DNA from: Lachnoclostridium sp. UBA3320
Lineage (GTDB): Bacteria; Bacillota; Clostridia; Lachnospirales; Lachnospiraceae
Length of the DNA: 60,258 bases
Direction of reading: 5' to 3'
Assembly (NCBI GenBank): GCA_002361175.1
Contig: DESG01000092.1
Location: forward strand, 1-60,258
Made by a program: the position numbers and the translations under genes. Below are positions 18,164 through 27,725 of this stretch, piece after piece (the first letter of the stretch is position 1; the number at the start of each line of letters is the position of its first letter). A model generated the notes under the pieces. It made no database searches, was not told the DNA's origin, and was given only the letters and a program-made list of their open reading frames with translations.

Positions 18164-19453
18164 ATGAAAATTGTTAAACTTACTGAAAATGAACGTAATA
18201 ATATTTTAGAAAATCTTTTAAAAAGAAGTCCATCCCAGTATGGACAATATGAAAATGTGGTTAAAGAGATTCTGGAAAATGTCAGGATAAACAAAGATAA
18301 AGCTTTATTTGAATATACAGAAAAATTTGACAAAGCTATAATTAATGCAGAAAATATACAGGTTACAGATGAAGAAATTAAAGAAGCATATACAAAAGTT
18401 GATAAAAAGCTTGTAGAGATTATAAGAAAAGCACTTGCCAATATAAAAGAATACCATCAAAAGCAGATACGCTACAGCTGGTTTGACAGCAAACCTGATG
18501 GAACTATACTTGGACAAAAAATTACACCATTATCAAGAGTTGGTGTATATGTACCAGGCGGCAAAGCAGCATACCCTTCATCAGTTCTTATGAACATCGT
18601 TCCTGCTAAAGTTGCAGGCGTAGATAAAGTTATAATGACAACTCCACCAGCCAAAAATGGTAAAGTTTATCCTATGACACTTGTGGCAGCCAATGAGGCA
18701 GGTGTAGACGAGGTATATAAAGTAGGAGGTGCACAGGCAATAGCAGCACTTGCTTATGGAACAGAAAGCATTAAAAAAGTTGATAAGATAGCAGGTCCTG
18801 GAAATATTTATGTGGCACTTGCTAAAAAAGCAGTTTATGGACATGTAAGCATAGACTCCATCGCTGGCCCAAGCGAAATACTTGTTATAGCTGACGAAAC
18901 AGCGAACCCTCGTTATGTGGCTGCTGACTTGCTTTCACAGGCAGAACATGACGAAATGGCATCAGCAATTCTTATTACAACAAGCGAAGAACTTGCAAAG
19001 AAAGTTTCAGATGAAACGGACAAGTTTATAAAAGAGCTTTCAAGAGGTGAAATTATAAGAAAATCTCTTGATGCATATGGGTATATACTTATAGCAAAAG
19101 ATATGAAAGAGGCAGTAGATACAGCTAATGAAATCGCATCTGAGCACCTTGAAATAGTTACAAAAAATCCTTTTGATATAATGACAAAGATAAAAAATGC
19201 AGGAGCAATTTTTATAGGTGAATACAGCAGTGAACCTCTTGGAGATTACTTTGCAGGACCAAATCATGTGCTGCCTACAAACGGCACAGCTAAGTTTTTC
19301 TCACCACTGTCAGTTGATGACTTTATAAAGAAATCAAGCATAATTTCATATTCCAAAGAAGCACTTGAGCGTATACATACAGATATTGAAGATTTTGCAA
19401 AATCTGAACAGTTGACCGCACATGCAAACTCTATAGCTGTTAGGTTTGAATAG
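18164..19453 (+). CDS. hisD: Histidinol dehydrogenase
   Basis: Carries out the last two oxidations of histidine synthesis, histidinol to histidine, with NAD and zinc. It has 429 residues. Typical stretches are VYVPGGKAAYPSSVLMN, AGPSEILVIAD, LLSQAEHDEMASAIL with the catalytic Glu/His region, and AGPNHVLPTNGTAKF. In many Firmicutes hisB and the rest of the pathway follow. Here the next gene, 27 bases on, is an AAA ATPase, so the remaining his genes must be elsewhere. Confidence 0.96.
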   Translation: MKIVKLTENERNNILENLLKRSPSQYGQYENVVKEILENVRINKDKALFEYTEKFDKAIINAENIQVTDEEIKEAYTKVDKKLVEIIRKALANIKEYHQKQIRYSWFDSKPDGTILGQKITPLSRVGVYVPGGKAAYPSSVLMNIVPAKVAGVDKVIMTTPPAKNGKVYPMTLVAANEAGVDEVYKVGGAQAIAALAYGTESIKKVDKIAGPGNIYVALAKKAVYGHVSIDSIAGPSEILVIADETANPRYVAADLLSQAEHDEMASAILITTSEELAKKVSDETDKFIKELSRGEIIRKSLDAYGYILIAKDMKEAVDTANEIASEHLEIVTKNPFDIMTKIKNAGAIFIGEYSSEPLGDYFAGPNHVLPTNGTAKFFSPLSVDDFIKKSSIISYSKEALERIHTDIEDFAKSEQLTAHANSIAVRFE

Positions 19454-19480
19454 GGAATTATATGAGAGGTGTTCTTATTA

Positions 19481-20737
19481 ATGAAGCCGTTATTTATAAC
19501 AAACTTGACAATCAAAAAAGTCAGGCATTTAAAGGATATTTCTATTCCGTTATCAGAAGACAAAATGAAACACTTGATTTTGACGGGAAAGAACGGAAGT
19601 GGAAAGACAAGTGTAGTAGAAGCTTTAGCAGTATATTTAAATAACGTATTTACAGACCAATATTTTGAAAAAAGAGAAGAATGGCTACATTGGGCTGAAA
19701 AACAAAGAAATAATGCAGTTCAAAGTGGGAAAGATGAAGCAGAAATTTTAAAATTAGAAAAAGATGTTTGTGAAAAAAAAGAAGATTTAAAAAGAAGTAG
19801 AAACGGTGTGGATGTAAAATTCAACAATAAAGTTGATAGTATTCTCGTATTAACGGAAAAATATCATTATATATTAGCATATTACAGTGCAGACAGAATA
19901 TTTAAAGCAGAGCAGTCTAAACATGTTGAAAAGGTACAACTAAAAGATTATTATGGAATAAAAGAATTTCCTCGAAGTGAATTCGTGAAATATTTACGAG
20001 ACCTTAAAATGACTGAAGCCTTGGCAAGAATTAATAAAAAATCAGAGAAGGCAGATGAGATTCAAGCATGGTTTGAGAAATTAGAACAGCTTTTTAAACA
20101 AATATTTGATGACGATACAGTACAATTAATATTTGATGAAGATACCTTTGAATTTCATATCCTACAGCATGGGAAAGAGCCTTTTGATTTTAACACGTTA
20201 TCAAGTGGATATCAGGCAGTATTGGATATTGTAGTGGATATCATAATGCGGATGCAACATCAGACACAGCGTTCATTTGATTTTAACCTTTCAGGTATTG
20301 TATTAATTGATGAAATTGAAACACATTTACATTTGGAACTGCAGAAAAATATTATTCCGTTATTGACAACTATTTTTCCGAATATTCAATTTATTATGAC
20401 CTCACATTCTGCATTTATATTAAACAGTTTAGAAAATGTTGTGATTTATGATTTAGAAAATCATATTTTAGTAGAAAATGGATTGGATGATGTACCATAT
20501 GATGGTATCGTAGAAGGGTATTTTGGTGCTAACAAGTTGTCTAATATTTTAAAAGAAAAGTTCGAGCGATATAAAAAACTTATAGAAAAGAAAAGGCTGT
20601 CTGATGATGAGTTGAATGAAATCGCAGAATTGGAATTGTATTTAGATGAGATTCCTGATTATCTTGCAATTGGTATCACAACTGAATACAAAAGACTAAA
20701 ACTGGAATTTATAAATCGGGAGGATATAGATGGTTAA
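19481..20737 (+). CDS. RecF/SMC-like AAA ATPase, Septu PtuA-like
   Basis: A 418-residue ATPase of the AAA_15/AAA_21 (OLD/RecF-like) type. Walker A is GKNGSGKT at residues 36-43. A charged coiled-coil middle follows. The C-terminal half has signature LSSGYQAVLDI, Walker B GIVLIDEIETHLHLELQ and TSHSAFI with the switch histidine. It overlaps a downstream HNH gene by eight bases. This ATPase plus small HNH pair is the architecture of Septu (PtuA-PtuB) anti-phage systems and of the effector part of some retrons; no reverse transcriptase is seen here. The ATG at 19481 has a weak AGAGG site. Transcription probably reads in from hisD. The assignment to Septu is by architecture only. Confidence 0.8.
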   Translation: MKPLFITNLTIKKVRHLKDISIPLSEDKMKHLILTGKNGSGKTSVVEALAVYLNNVFTDQYFEKREEWLHWAEKQRNNAVQSGKDEAEILKLEKDVCEKKEDLKRSRNGVDVKFNNKVDSILVLTEKYHYILAYYSADRIFKAEQSKHVEKVQLKDYYGIKEFPRSEFVKYLRDLKMTEALARINKKSEKADEIQAWFEKLEQLFKQIFDDDTVQLIFDEDTFEFHILQHGKEPFDFNTLSSGYQAVLDIVVDIIMRMQHQTQRSFDFNLSGIVLIDEIETHLHLELQKNIIPLLTTIFPNIQFIMTSHSAFILNSLENVVIYDLENHILVENGLDDVPYDGIVEGYFGANKLSNILKEKFERYKKLIEKKRLSDDELNEIAELELYLDEIPDYLAIGITTEYKRLKLEFINREDIDG

Positions 20738-21398
20738 AGTAGTACGTTCTTTTCCAGCACCAGAATCCTTAGAAGAAGAATCCAAGAAAGTGACAGGAAA
20801 ATATGATAAGCAGGATGTAATAGATAGATTAAGAAAAGACTTTTATAATAAATGCTATATTTGTGAAATGAAAGAATTACAAGATCCAAACGTAGAACAT
20901 TTGCTTCCACATAAAAATGGAAAATATCCAGAGAGAAAATTTGATTGGGAAAATCTTTTTTGGTCATGTGGACATTGTAATAGTATTAAAAACAATGGTA
21001 AATATGATGACGGAATTATAGATTGCTGTAGACAAGATCCAGAGAAATATCTAAAATTTCAAATTAAAAATGATAATGTTGTAATTGATGTGAATAATTT
21101 CGATAATGAAGTGCAAAAAAGAACAGCCTTGTTAATAGAAGAAACTTTTTCTTTAAAAAATACAGGAATGAGAACATATACCAGTAATGAGCGGTTGAGG
21201 CTACTTCAAAAAGAAATGAATATTTTATATAGACAACTTGAAAAAATACATAATAACCCAGATTCAAAAATAACCTTGAGAATTCTTCGTAGTTTATTGA
21301 GACGGGAATCTGCATTTGCTGCATTTAAAAGATACTATGTACGAGAACATGCCATAGAGTATCCAGGATTGCAGCAATATGTAGAATTGGATAGTTAA
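20730..21398 (+). CDS. HNH endonuclease, Septu PtuB / TIGR02646-like
   Basis: A 222-residue putative HNH nuclease. Zinc-type cysteines C42 and C45 (CYIC) pair with C80 and C83 (SCGHCN). The catalytic core is EHLLPHK (H57, H61) and the WENLFWSCGHCNSIKN stretch. This spacing fits the HNH proteins paired with PtuA-type ATPases. Its ATG lies inside the end of the ATPase gene (ATGGTTAA, eight-base overlap), so the two should be made in fixed ratio and act as a complex. A role in phage defence by nucleic-acid cutting is inferred from the family. Confidence 0.8.
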   Translation: MVKVVRSFPAPESLEEESKKVTGKYDKQDVIDRLRKDFYNKCYICEMKELQDPNVEHLLPHKNGKYPERKFDWENLFWSCGHCNSIKNNGKYDDGIIDCCRQDPEKYLKFQIKNDNVVIDVNNFDNEVQKRTALLIEETFSLKNTGMRTYTSNERLRLLQKEMNILYRQLEKIHNNPDSKITLRILRSLLRRESAFAAFKRYYVREHAIEYPGLQQYVELDS

Positions 21399-21468
21399 AA
21401 TGTAAGATTATATTTATAAAGTTTCATCCATAAAACCACATCGTTTTTAGAGAAAATGTCACAGAATC

Positions 21469-21499
21469 CCACTAAGTCTTTAGCTTAGTGGCGTTTCTT
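21469..21499 (+). terminator. Terminator of the ATPase-HNH operon
   Basis: CCACTAAG at 21469-21476 pairs with CTTAGTGG at 21484-21491 and CGTTTCTTTT follows. It lies 70 bases past the HNH stop and overlaps the last codons of the convergent methyltransferase gene. Confidence 0.7.
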
Positions 21500-22283
21500 T
21501 TATTACTTTTAATTCGGCAATAGCACCATAATGCAAAATATTAAATTCATTAGGAGCGATTTTATCTAGTAATTTTATGTGCTCTTGTTCCCATGCAGAA
21601 ATTTCTTGTTCTGTAAGAGAAGCACCAATACCCCGACAAGCTTTCATTCTGCCATTCCAGCTTTCACGAGTAAAATGTACTTTTAAGGGATATTCTTCAT
21701 GATAAATCAGTTCAAAATCTTCTTTATAACAATTAGGTATAAATATTGGATGAACTGTTTCTCCTGCACCGCTCCAATTAGGGCTGTATTTTAAAACAAG
21801 TTTTTCGCTTTCTCCTGCAATTTTGTCTTCAAAAGGCAGCCATGCCATATATAATACAAGAATACGCCCATTGGGTTTTAGCATACGAAAAAAACTAGAT
21901 TTAATCTGCTCATGGTTAAAATACCAAAAACATTGGCATGCAGTAATTACATCAAATGAATTATCAGGGAAATTTATATTTTCTGTAGATATTGGGTAAT
22001 AGTCAATATCCATGCCATTTGAAAGAATTTTTGCCTGTTGAATCTGATTTTTTGAAATATCTGTACCTGTCCATTTAGCACCATAATGGTACATATTTCT
22101 TGGAAGTACTCCTGTTCCAGTTCCTACATCAAGAACGCTCTGACCATTTATACAAAGTCTGCGTTTTATAATTTTATCGTAAAATTCTTGTGGATAAATA
22201 TCACGGAATTTAGCATAGTCTGTTGAAGTTTTCCCCCAGTCAAATGCTTTTCCATTATCTATATTTTTATCTATTATACTCAT
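21480..22283 (-). CDS. Class I SAM-dependent methyltransferase
   Basis: A 267-residue Methyltransf_11-type enzyme. SAM-binding motif I is SVLDVGTGTGVLP near residues 49-61. The acidic end of the next strand is WTGTDISKNQ, and the later NFPDNSFDVITACQCFWYF stretch matches small-molecule methyltransferases. The substrate is unknown. AAGGAG and the ATG sit in and just after the end of the upstream AAA-ATPase pseudogene, with a four-base gap, so both share one transcript. Its 3' end carries the terminator of the convergent HNH gene. Confidence 0.85.
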   Translation of the reverse strand: MSIIDKNIDNGKAFDWGKTSTDYAKFRDIYPQEFYDKIIKRRLCINGQSVLDVGTGTGVLPRNMYHYGAKWTGTDISKNQIQQAKILSNGMDIDYYPISTENINFPDNSFDVITACQCFWYFNHEQIKSSFFRMLKPNGRILVLYMAWLPFEDKIAGESEKLVLKYSPNWSGAGETVHPIFIPNCYKEDFELIYHEEYPLKVHFTRESWNGRMKACRGIGASLTEQEISAWEQEHIKLLDKIAPNEFNILHYGAIAELKVIKETPLS

Positions 22284-22287
22284 TGCT

Positions 22288-23926
22288 TCACTCCTTCATG
22301 CTATAATAAAAACTGAGGTCAGAGGATTCAACAACTGCTTCTATTATAGTTTTACTGCCAAGAACAATCTTTTTAATTCCAGATTCTTTTTTCTTGTTAA
22401 AATTAAAGCTTAACATATATCCTTTATCAAGATGATAATAATCCAGATAATCCGAAAGCTGGTACTCGCCACGTGTATTGTATTCATTTCCATGCCAGAT
22501 TTTCATTTCTATTATAAATTGTTCACTATTATAATCAACAATTACATCTGTGCGCCGCATATTACGTGTCTGTGATTCGATATAGTAATTGCCAGTTCCA
22601 TTAATTATAGGTTTTAGATAGAGAAGGAAATACCTACGTCCATCATCTTCATGGAATCTTTGTTGTTTGTCCCCATAGAGTTCATTGAAATGTTTTATAA
22701 ATTTTTCCAGTACAAGCTCCATGTTTAAATGACCATTCTGTATAAACTGATTTTTGTCCTGCAAAGCAGCACTAAAAATTTTGTTTTGCTGCATATCTGG
22801 TGCTGCAAGAAATAAGTTATAAAGTAGCATTTCAAATATTCTATTGGCAATAACAATATTGTTGTTTGATTTTTTCACAAATCCAAACATTAGTGCCATT
22901 TCGATTGAGCTGATACCAAGGACATAAACAATTTCTTTGCCTTTGAAGAGTAAGTCCCAGAGCATCTGTTTAAGTTCAGGATAATCTTCAAGTTTATTAA
23001 GAAGAGAATCAAATAAAGTGTTTGGTTCTCCTAGCAAAATTTTAATTGCCTCCAAAAATCCTTCTTTGGTCCATGCAGATTTTTTATCTGGAAATGCTAC
23101 GCTGCCTGTTATGCATTCATCTATTATTTTACACAGCTTTGAAACCAAAAATGGATAACCAGACGTATAATCATAAATAAGTTTTGATATTTCATGGACA
23201 TCCATTCCAATCTGGTAATCTATTTCATATTCTTTAATCATTCCTGTAATTTCTTTTATATTAAAAGCCATATCAGTATTGAAATCTGCGGCAATATTCC
23301 ATGGACTGTTTGTCGTATGTTTTTCATCTGGTCTTATTTTTCTTTTCAAGTTTTTTATATTATAAACACTGGCAAGTATAACTGATTTAAAAACTGATAT
23401 TCCATTTTTGTTTTTTTTAAGATAATAATATCTTAATTGGGATAAAAAATCTATAAATACTTGGCTATCTGCTGCGCTGTCCACTTCGTCAACTATTAGG
23501 ACAACTGGTTTTTCTAAAGCTATACAAATTGTCTGTAAATATTTAAAGAGCTGCATTAGTCCTAAGTTATTGTTATTAGTTGCCACTATATGAGAAAGCT
23601 CTTGTAAAGCTGTGTTTCCTTGAGGTTGTATTTTATCTGGTTTAAATTCATCTAAAAAACAGTAAGCAAATGCTAACGAAAATTTATTTTCATTTTCAAA
23701 AGAGCTACTTCCTATTGCCTGAAAATCAAGGCTCACAATAAGATAATCATTTGATAATGTTTTGGCTAATTCAGCTAGTGTAGTAGTTTTACCATACTGT
23801 CTGGCACGGTTTATAGTAAAATAGCAACCTTTGTCAACAAGCAGGTTCTGAAAGTTGTCTGCTTATATCAGCCATATAATGCATATTTGGTACACATAGA
23901 CCTGTAACATTAAAAATTCTTTTCAA
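22288..23926 (-). pseudogene. Frameshifted AAA-ATPase with C-terminal nuclease-like domain
   Basis: The main frame (from GTG at 23736) lacks its ATP-binding loop, but the same frame is open up to 23862 and encodes FTINRARQYGKTTTL with a Walker A. The true N-terminus, KRIFNVTGLCVPNMHYMADIS, begins with TTG at 23926 in another frame and stops at 23834. A one-base loss near 23863 would rejoin both. The body has VLIVDEVDSAAD (Walker B). The C-terminal TDVIVDYNSEQFIIEMKIW looks like a PD-(D/E)XK nuclease core. These proteins are frequent and unassigned in gut Clostridia. It is either a pseudogene, a phase-variable gene or a sequencing error. Confidence 0.75.
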
Positions 23927-24157
23927 AACATATACACTTCTTTCTGGTTGGATTTGTTTACAGTTTATATTAGTTAGTAGTTTACAATTATAACACACAA
24001 TATCATATAAATATACACATTATTGTGCGAAAAATTATGTTGATATTTTTCCATTACACCTGTATAATAAAAAATATAGTATTTTTATGTTTTCACAACA
24101 TAGAAGTTCGTAACTTTTTTAATCGAATTGTATTTTTAAATTAATAGGAGGATTATA
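23927..24157. other. AT-rich intergenic region upstream of the alcohol dehydrogenase
   Basis: A divergent 231-base gap. It holds the alcohol dehydrogenase promoter at 24040-24068 and about 80 bases of 5' leader. I saw no hairpin or riboswitch core in the leader. Confidence 0.5.
24040..24068 (+). promoter_or_regulatory. Promoter of the iron alcohol dehydrogenase gene
   Basis: TTGATA at 24040-24045 and TATAAT at 24063-24068 are spaced by 17 bases, near consensus. This would give an untranslated leader of roughly 80 bases. Confidence 0.7.
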
Positions 24158-25348
24158 ATGGCAAGATTTACGTTACCAAGAGATTTATATCATGGAAAGG
24201 GTTCTCTGGAAGAACTAAAAAATTTAAAAGGCAAGAAAGCTATTTTAGTTGTTGGTGGCGGTTCTATGAAGCGCTTTGGTTTTCTTGACAAAGCAGTCGG
24301 ATATTTAAAAGAAGCAGGCATGGAGGTTGAACTTTTTGAAAATGTCGAACCAGACCCAAGTGTAGATACTGTTATGAGAGGCGCTGAAAAAATGCGTGAA
24401 TTTGAACCTGACTGGATTATTTCCATGGGTGGTGGTTCACCGATTGATGCAGCTAAAGCAATGTGGGCTTTTTATGAGTATCCTGAAACTACATTTGAAG
24501 ATTTGATTACTCCTTTTAACTTTCCAACATTAAGGACTAAAGCAAAATTCTGTGCAATCCCTTCTACATCGGGAACAGCTACAGAGGTGACAGCTTTTTC
24601 AGTTATTACTGATTATAAAAAAGGCATTAAATATCCACTGGCTGATTTTAATATTACACCTGATGTTGCCATTGTTGACCCAGAACTGGCAGAGAAGATG
24701 CCAAAAAAACTTACAGCACATACTGGTATGGATGCTCTGACACATGCCATTGAAGCATATGTTTCTACCCTTCACTGTGATTATACAGACCCACTTGCAC
24801 TTCATGCAATAAAGATGATACATAATGACTTAAAAGCTTCATTTGATGGTAATATGGAAGCACGTGACCGTATGCATAATGCACAGTGTCTTGCAGGAAT
24901 GGCATTTTCCAATGCACTGCTTGGCATTGTCCACTCTATGGCACATAAGACAGGAGCAGCATACAGTGGCGGGCATATCGTTCATGGATGTGCCAATGCA
25001 ATGTATCTTCCAAAGGTTATTAAATATAATGCAAAAAATGTTGACGCAGCAAAACGCTATGGCGAAATAGCTTCATTTATAGGGCTTAAAGGTTCTTCAG
25101 ATGCTGAACTTGTTGATGCTCTTATAGCAGAAATCAAGTCAATGAATGTTTCTCTTGAAATACCATCTTGTATTAAAGAATATGAAGGTGGCATAATTGA
25201 CGAAAAAGAGTTTATGGATAAACTTCCAGAAGTTGCAAAGCTTGCTATTTCTGATGCATGTACAGGTTCTAATCCCAGAATTCCTACGCTTGATGAAATG
25301 GAAAAACTGCTTAAAGCATGTTTCTATGATGAGGAAATTGATTTCTAA
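24158..25348 (+). CDS. Iron-containing alcohol dehydrogenase
   Basis: A 396-residue group III alcohol dehydrogenase that interconverts aldehydes (for example butyraldehyde or acetaldehyde) and alcohols using NAD(P)H and Fe2+. Nucleotide-binding stretches are ILVVGGGS and ISMGGGSPIDAAKAMW. The metal site is in the region GMDALTHAIEAYVST and HSMAHKTGAAY through HIVHG. Length and motifs fit butanol dehydrogenase-like enzymes of fermenting Clostridia. It has its own strong promoter and AGGAGG site, and is probably expressed for redox balance. The substrate is not certain. Confidence 0.9.
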   Translation: MARFTLPRDLYHGKGSLEELKNLKGKKAILVVGGGSMKRFGFLDKAVGYLKEAGMEVELFENVEPDPSVDTVMRGAEKMREFEPDWIISMGGGSPIDAAKAMWAFYEYPETTFEDLITPFNFPTLRTKAKFCAIPSTSGTATEVTAFSVITDYKKGIKYPLADFNITPDVAIVDPELAEKMPKKLTAHTGMDALTHAIEAYVSTLHCDYTDPLALHAIKMIHNDLKASFDGNMEARDRMHNAQCLAGMAFSNALLGIVHSMAHKTGAAYSGGHIVHGCANAMYLPKVIKYNAKNVDAAKRYGEIASFIGLKGSSDAELVDALIAEIKSMNVSLEIPSCIKEYEGGIIDEKEFMDKLPEVAKLAISDACTGSNPRIPTLDEMEKLLKACFYDEEIDF

Positions 25349-25437
25349 AGCATGTTTAGAAAAGTATAGTTATATTCAAATCCTCCATTTATGCATTGAT
25401 GGATGACTTCTAATTTCTAAGTGATAGGAAGGTAAAA

Positions 25438-25695
25438 ATGAATCTATTTATGACAAAACTTATAGGATGGTTATTAATATTTTTTGGCATATTTTTAATG
25501 GCTATAGTAGCTTTCGTACCAGCTTTAGAAGATACAATAATCGCATGGTTTATAGCAATACCAGGATTTATAAGTATGCTGGCTGGATATATAGTATTTC
25601 TTATATTTTGGAAATGCCCTTATTGTGGCAAACATCTGCCATGGCAAATGGGGTTGGATTTTTGCCCATATTGTGGTGGTACTCTGGGTGAATAA
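25438..25695 (+). CDS. Small membrane protein with C-terminal zinc ribbon
   Basis: An 85-residue protein of unknown function. Two hydrophobic segments (about residues 8-28 and 34-56) are followed by CPYCGKHLPWQMGLDFCPYCGG, a two-CPxCG zinc ribbon. The N-terminus would be in the membrane and the ribbon in the cytosol. It lies 11 bases upstream of a LURP-one-like gene, and both have good ribosome binding sites, so they form a small operon. Confidence 0.7.
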   Translation: MNLFMTKLIGWLLIFFGIFLMAIVAFVPALEDTIIAWFIAIPGFISMLAGYIVFLIFWKCPYCGKHLPWQMGLDFCPYCGGTLGE

Positions 25696-25706
25696 AGGAG
25701 CAAAAA

Positions 25707-26180
25707 ATGAGACTACTAATTAAACAAAGAGTATTTTCTTGGAGTGATACATATGATGTGTATGACGAAGATGGAAATGCAAAGTATTTTGTAAAGGCTG
25801 AATTTTTATCATTTGGTCACAGATTGCATGTGTACGATAATATGCAGAATGAGTTAGGGCTAGTCAAAGAACGACTTTTTACTATTCTTCCTATTTTTGA
25901 AATAGAGGTTAACGGAGTTGTACAAGGCAGAATTGAGAAAAAGTTTTCGCTGTTTAAGCCAAAGTATGAGATTGATTTTAATGGGTGGAGGGCAGAAGGT
26001 GATTTCTTTGGATGGGAATATGATGTATATTCCGGATGCAGTGCTGTCATACATATCACAAAAGAACTGTTTCACTGGGGCGACACATATGTGATTGACA
26101 TTGTAAATCCTGCTGATGAACTTATGGGGCTTTTGCTTGTAATTGCCATTGATGCTGCAAACTGTACAGAGGACAGTTAA
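25707..26180 (+). CDS. LURP-one-related (Tubby C-like) protein
   Basis: A 157-residue protein matching the LURP-one-related/YxjI pattern: LLIKQRVFSWSDTYDVYDEDGNAKY, a repeat of beta hairpins, and IHITKELFHWGDTYVIDI near the end. Such Tubby-like barrels may bind lipids or act at membranes, but no bacterial function is settled. Pairing with the membrane zinc-ribbon protein upstream hints at a shared envelope role. AAAGGAG precedes the ATG. Confidence 0.75.
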   Translation: MRLLIKQRVFSWSDTYDVYDEDGNAKYFVKAEFLSFGHRLHVYDNMQNELGLVKERLFTILPIFEIEVNGVVQGRIEKKFSLFKPKYEIDFNGWRAEGDFFGWEYDVYSGCSAVIHITKELFHWGDTYVIDIVNPADELMGLLLVIAIDAANCTEDS

Positions 26181-26276
26181 AAAGTAAAATTCATTCCAAT
26201 TCTTTATAAAATCTTTAAAATTATACGATATCCTTTTTATTATAAAATAATTTATAGTAGAAAGGATATTTATGTT

Positions 26277-26975
26277 ATGGACATAATGTTAAAGACAACT
26301 GACCTATGCAAGAATTTTAAAGGGCAGATAGCGGTAAACAATGTTTCACTGGAAATTAAAAAAAATTCTGTGTATGGGCTTTTAGGGCCAAATGGGGCTG
26401 GCAAATCAACATTCTTAAAAATGGTTACTGGCATGATTCATCCTGATTCTGGTCTGATTGAATTTGACGGACACAGGTGGAGTCGCAATGATTTAAAGAA
26501 AATTGGAGCATTAATTGAATCACCGCCGCTTTATGATAATTTAGATGCAAGGGAAAATCTTGAAGTTAGGACAACAATGCTTGGACTGTCAAAGTCACGC
26601 ATTAATGAGGTTTTAAAAATTGTCAATCTGACAGATACTGAAAAGAAAAAAGCTGGGAAATTTTCAATGGGAATGAAACAGCGTCTCGGTATTGCACTAG
26701 CGCTTTTAAATACTCCAGAACTTCTTATACTTGATGAACCATTGAATGGTTTAGACCCATTTGGAATACAGGAATTGCGCAGTTTAATAAAATCCTTTCC
26801 AGAAAAAGGAATTACTGTAATTTTATCAAGCCATATTTTAAGCGAGATTGAAATGGTAGCAGACCATATCGGCATTATTGTGGGAGGAGTTTTAGGATAT
26901 AGTGGCAAGATAAAATTTGGCGAAAACCTAGAGGAGTTATTTATGCAGGTGGCAGGTGCAGAGAGGAAGAGGTGA
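26277..26975 (+). CDS. Lantibiotic-immunity ABC transporter ATPase (LanF type)
   Basis: A 232-residue ATPase of a lantibiotic self-protection exporter that expels the peptide from the membrane. Walker A GPNGAGKST is at 37-45, signature FSMGMKQRLGIALAL and Walker B LLILDEPLNGLD follow. Where ordinary ABC proteins have the Q-loop glutamine, this has glutamate (E81 in ALIESPPLYDNL). That E-loop is a hallmark of lantibiotic-immunity ATPases. It is followed at six bases by LanE- and one further on by LanG-type permeases. The ATG at 26277 follows AGAAAGG with a rather long spacer. Confidence 0.85.
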   Translation: MDIMLKTTDLCKNFKGQIAVNNVSLEIKKNSVYGLLGPNGAGKSTFLKMVTGMIHPDSGLIEFDGHRWSRNDLKKIGALIESPPLYDNLDARENLEVRTTMLGLSKSRINEVLKIVNLTDTEKKKAGKFSMGMKQRLGIALALLNTPELLILDEPLNGLDPFGIQELRSLIKSFPEKGITVILSSHILSEIEMVADHIGIIVGGVLGYSGKIKFGENLEELFMQVAGAERKR

Positions 26976-26981
26976 AAGAAA

Positions 26982-27725
26982 ATGGATATTGCTATATTAA
27001 ATATTGTTAAAACTGAGAGTTTAAAAATGCGACACACTTTTGGAAAAATTTTATCTATTATCTTTCCAGTATTTACTTTGTTCCTTGTTTATGGGCTTAT
27101 TGGTGGCAGAAACTTTTCTGCAGGAGTATGGAATTTTTGGTATACAATACTGCTGCCAGCCATGTTAGCAGTTTTATGTTATCTTGGAATGAAAAAAGAT
27201 GAGAAAATTAATTATTATAATATGCTTGTAATGCCAGCTACACCAGAAAAATGTCTTTTAGGAAAGATGATTTATTATTCTATTGAATTGTTTCTGTCAA
27301 ATTTTATAATATTTATTGGAACATCTGTGGCAGATATTCTAAATGGCAACACTATTCCTATTGTTGGAGGGCTTTGTGCTGCTGTATTGTTAAGTATTTT
27401 GTACTTATGGAAAATACCTCTTTATATGTTGTTAAGCTATCGTTTTGGTATGTTTGTAGATATTTTTGTATGCTTTATACTGTCAATAGGTGCAACAGCC
27501 ATACTTGCAAATACAAATTTATGGTGGCTTTGTCCGGCAGCAGTTCCTGTTCGGTTGATGTGTCCGATACTTGGTATACTGCCAAATGGTCTATTAGTTC
27601 CAGATGGAAGCAGCTTGTATAGTACAAATGTTATTTTGCCAGGTATTTTTGTTTCTTTAATATGGTTTGTTTTAATGGTATATCTTGTGATGCATTTTTT
27701 TAAAGGAAAGGCGGTGGAGGGATAA
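26982..27725 (+). CDS. Lantibiotic-immunity ABC permease (MutE/EpiE/LanE type)
   Basis: A 247-residue membrane protein with six predicted segments, of the LanE kind. It has the typical early KTESLKMRHTFGKILSIIFP and a late PVRLMCPILGILPNGL loop. It forms one half of the channel with the next gene product and is driven by the LanF ATPase. Its stop codon overlaps the ATG of the LanG gene by one base, and its start lies six bases after LanF, so all three subunits should be made together. Confidence 0.82.
   Translation: MDIAILNIVKTESLKMRHTFGKILSIIFPVFTLFLVYGLIGGRNFSAGVWNFWYTILLPAMLAVLCYLGMKKDEKINYYNMLVMPATPEKCLLGKMIYYSIELFLSNFIIFIGTSVADILNGNTIPIVGGLCAAVLLSILYLWKIPLYMLLSYRFGMFVDIFVCFILSIGATAILANTNLWWLCPAAVPVRLMCPILGILPNGLLVPDGSSLYSTNVILPGIFVSLIWFVLMVYLVMHFFKGKAVEG

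Noticed and set aside
19454..19480. Retron non-coding RNA or reverse transcriptase for the ATPase-HNH pair
   Set aside because: Only 27 bases separate hisD from the ATPase gene and no reverse transcriptase motif is found around it.
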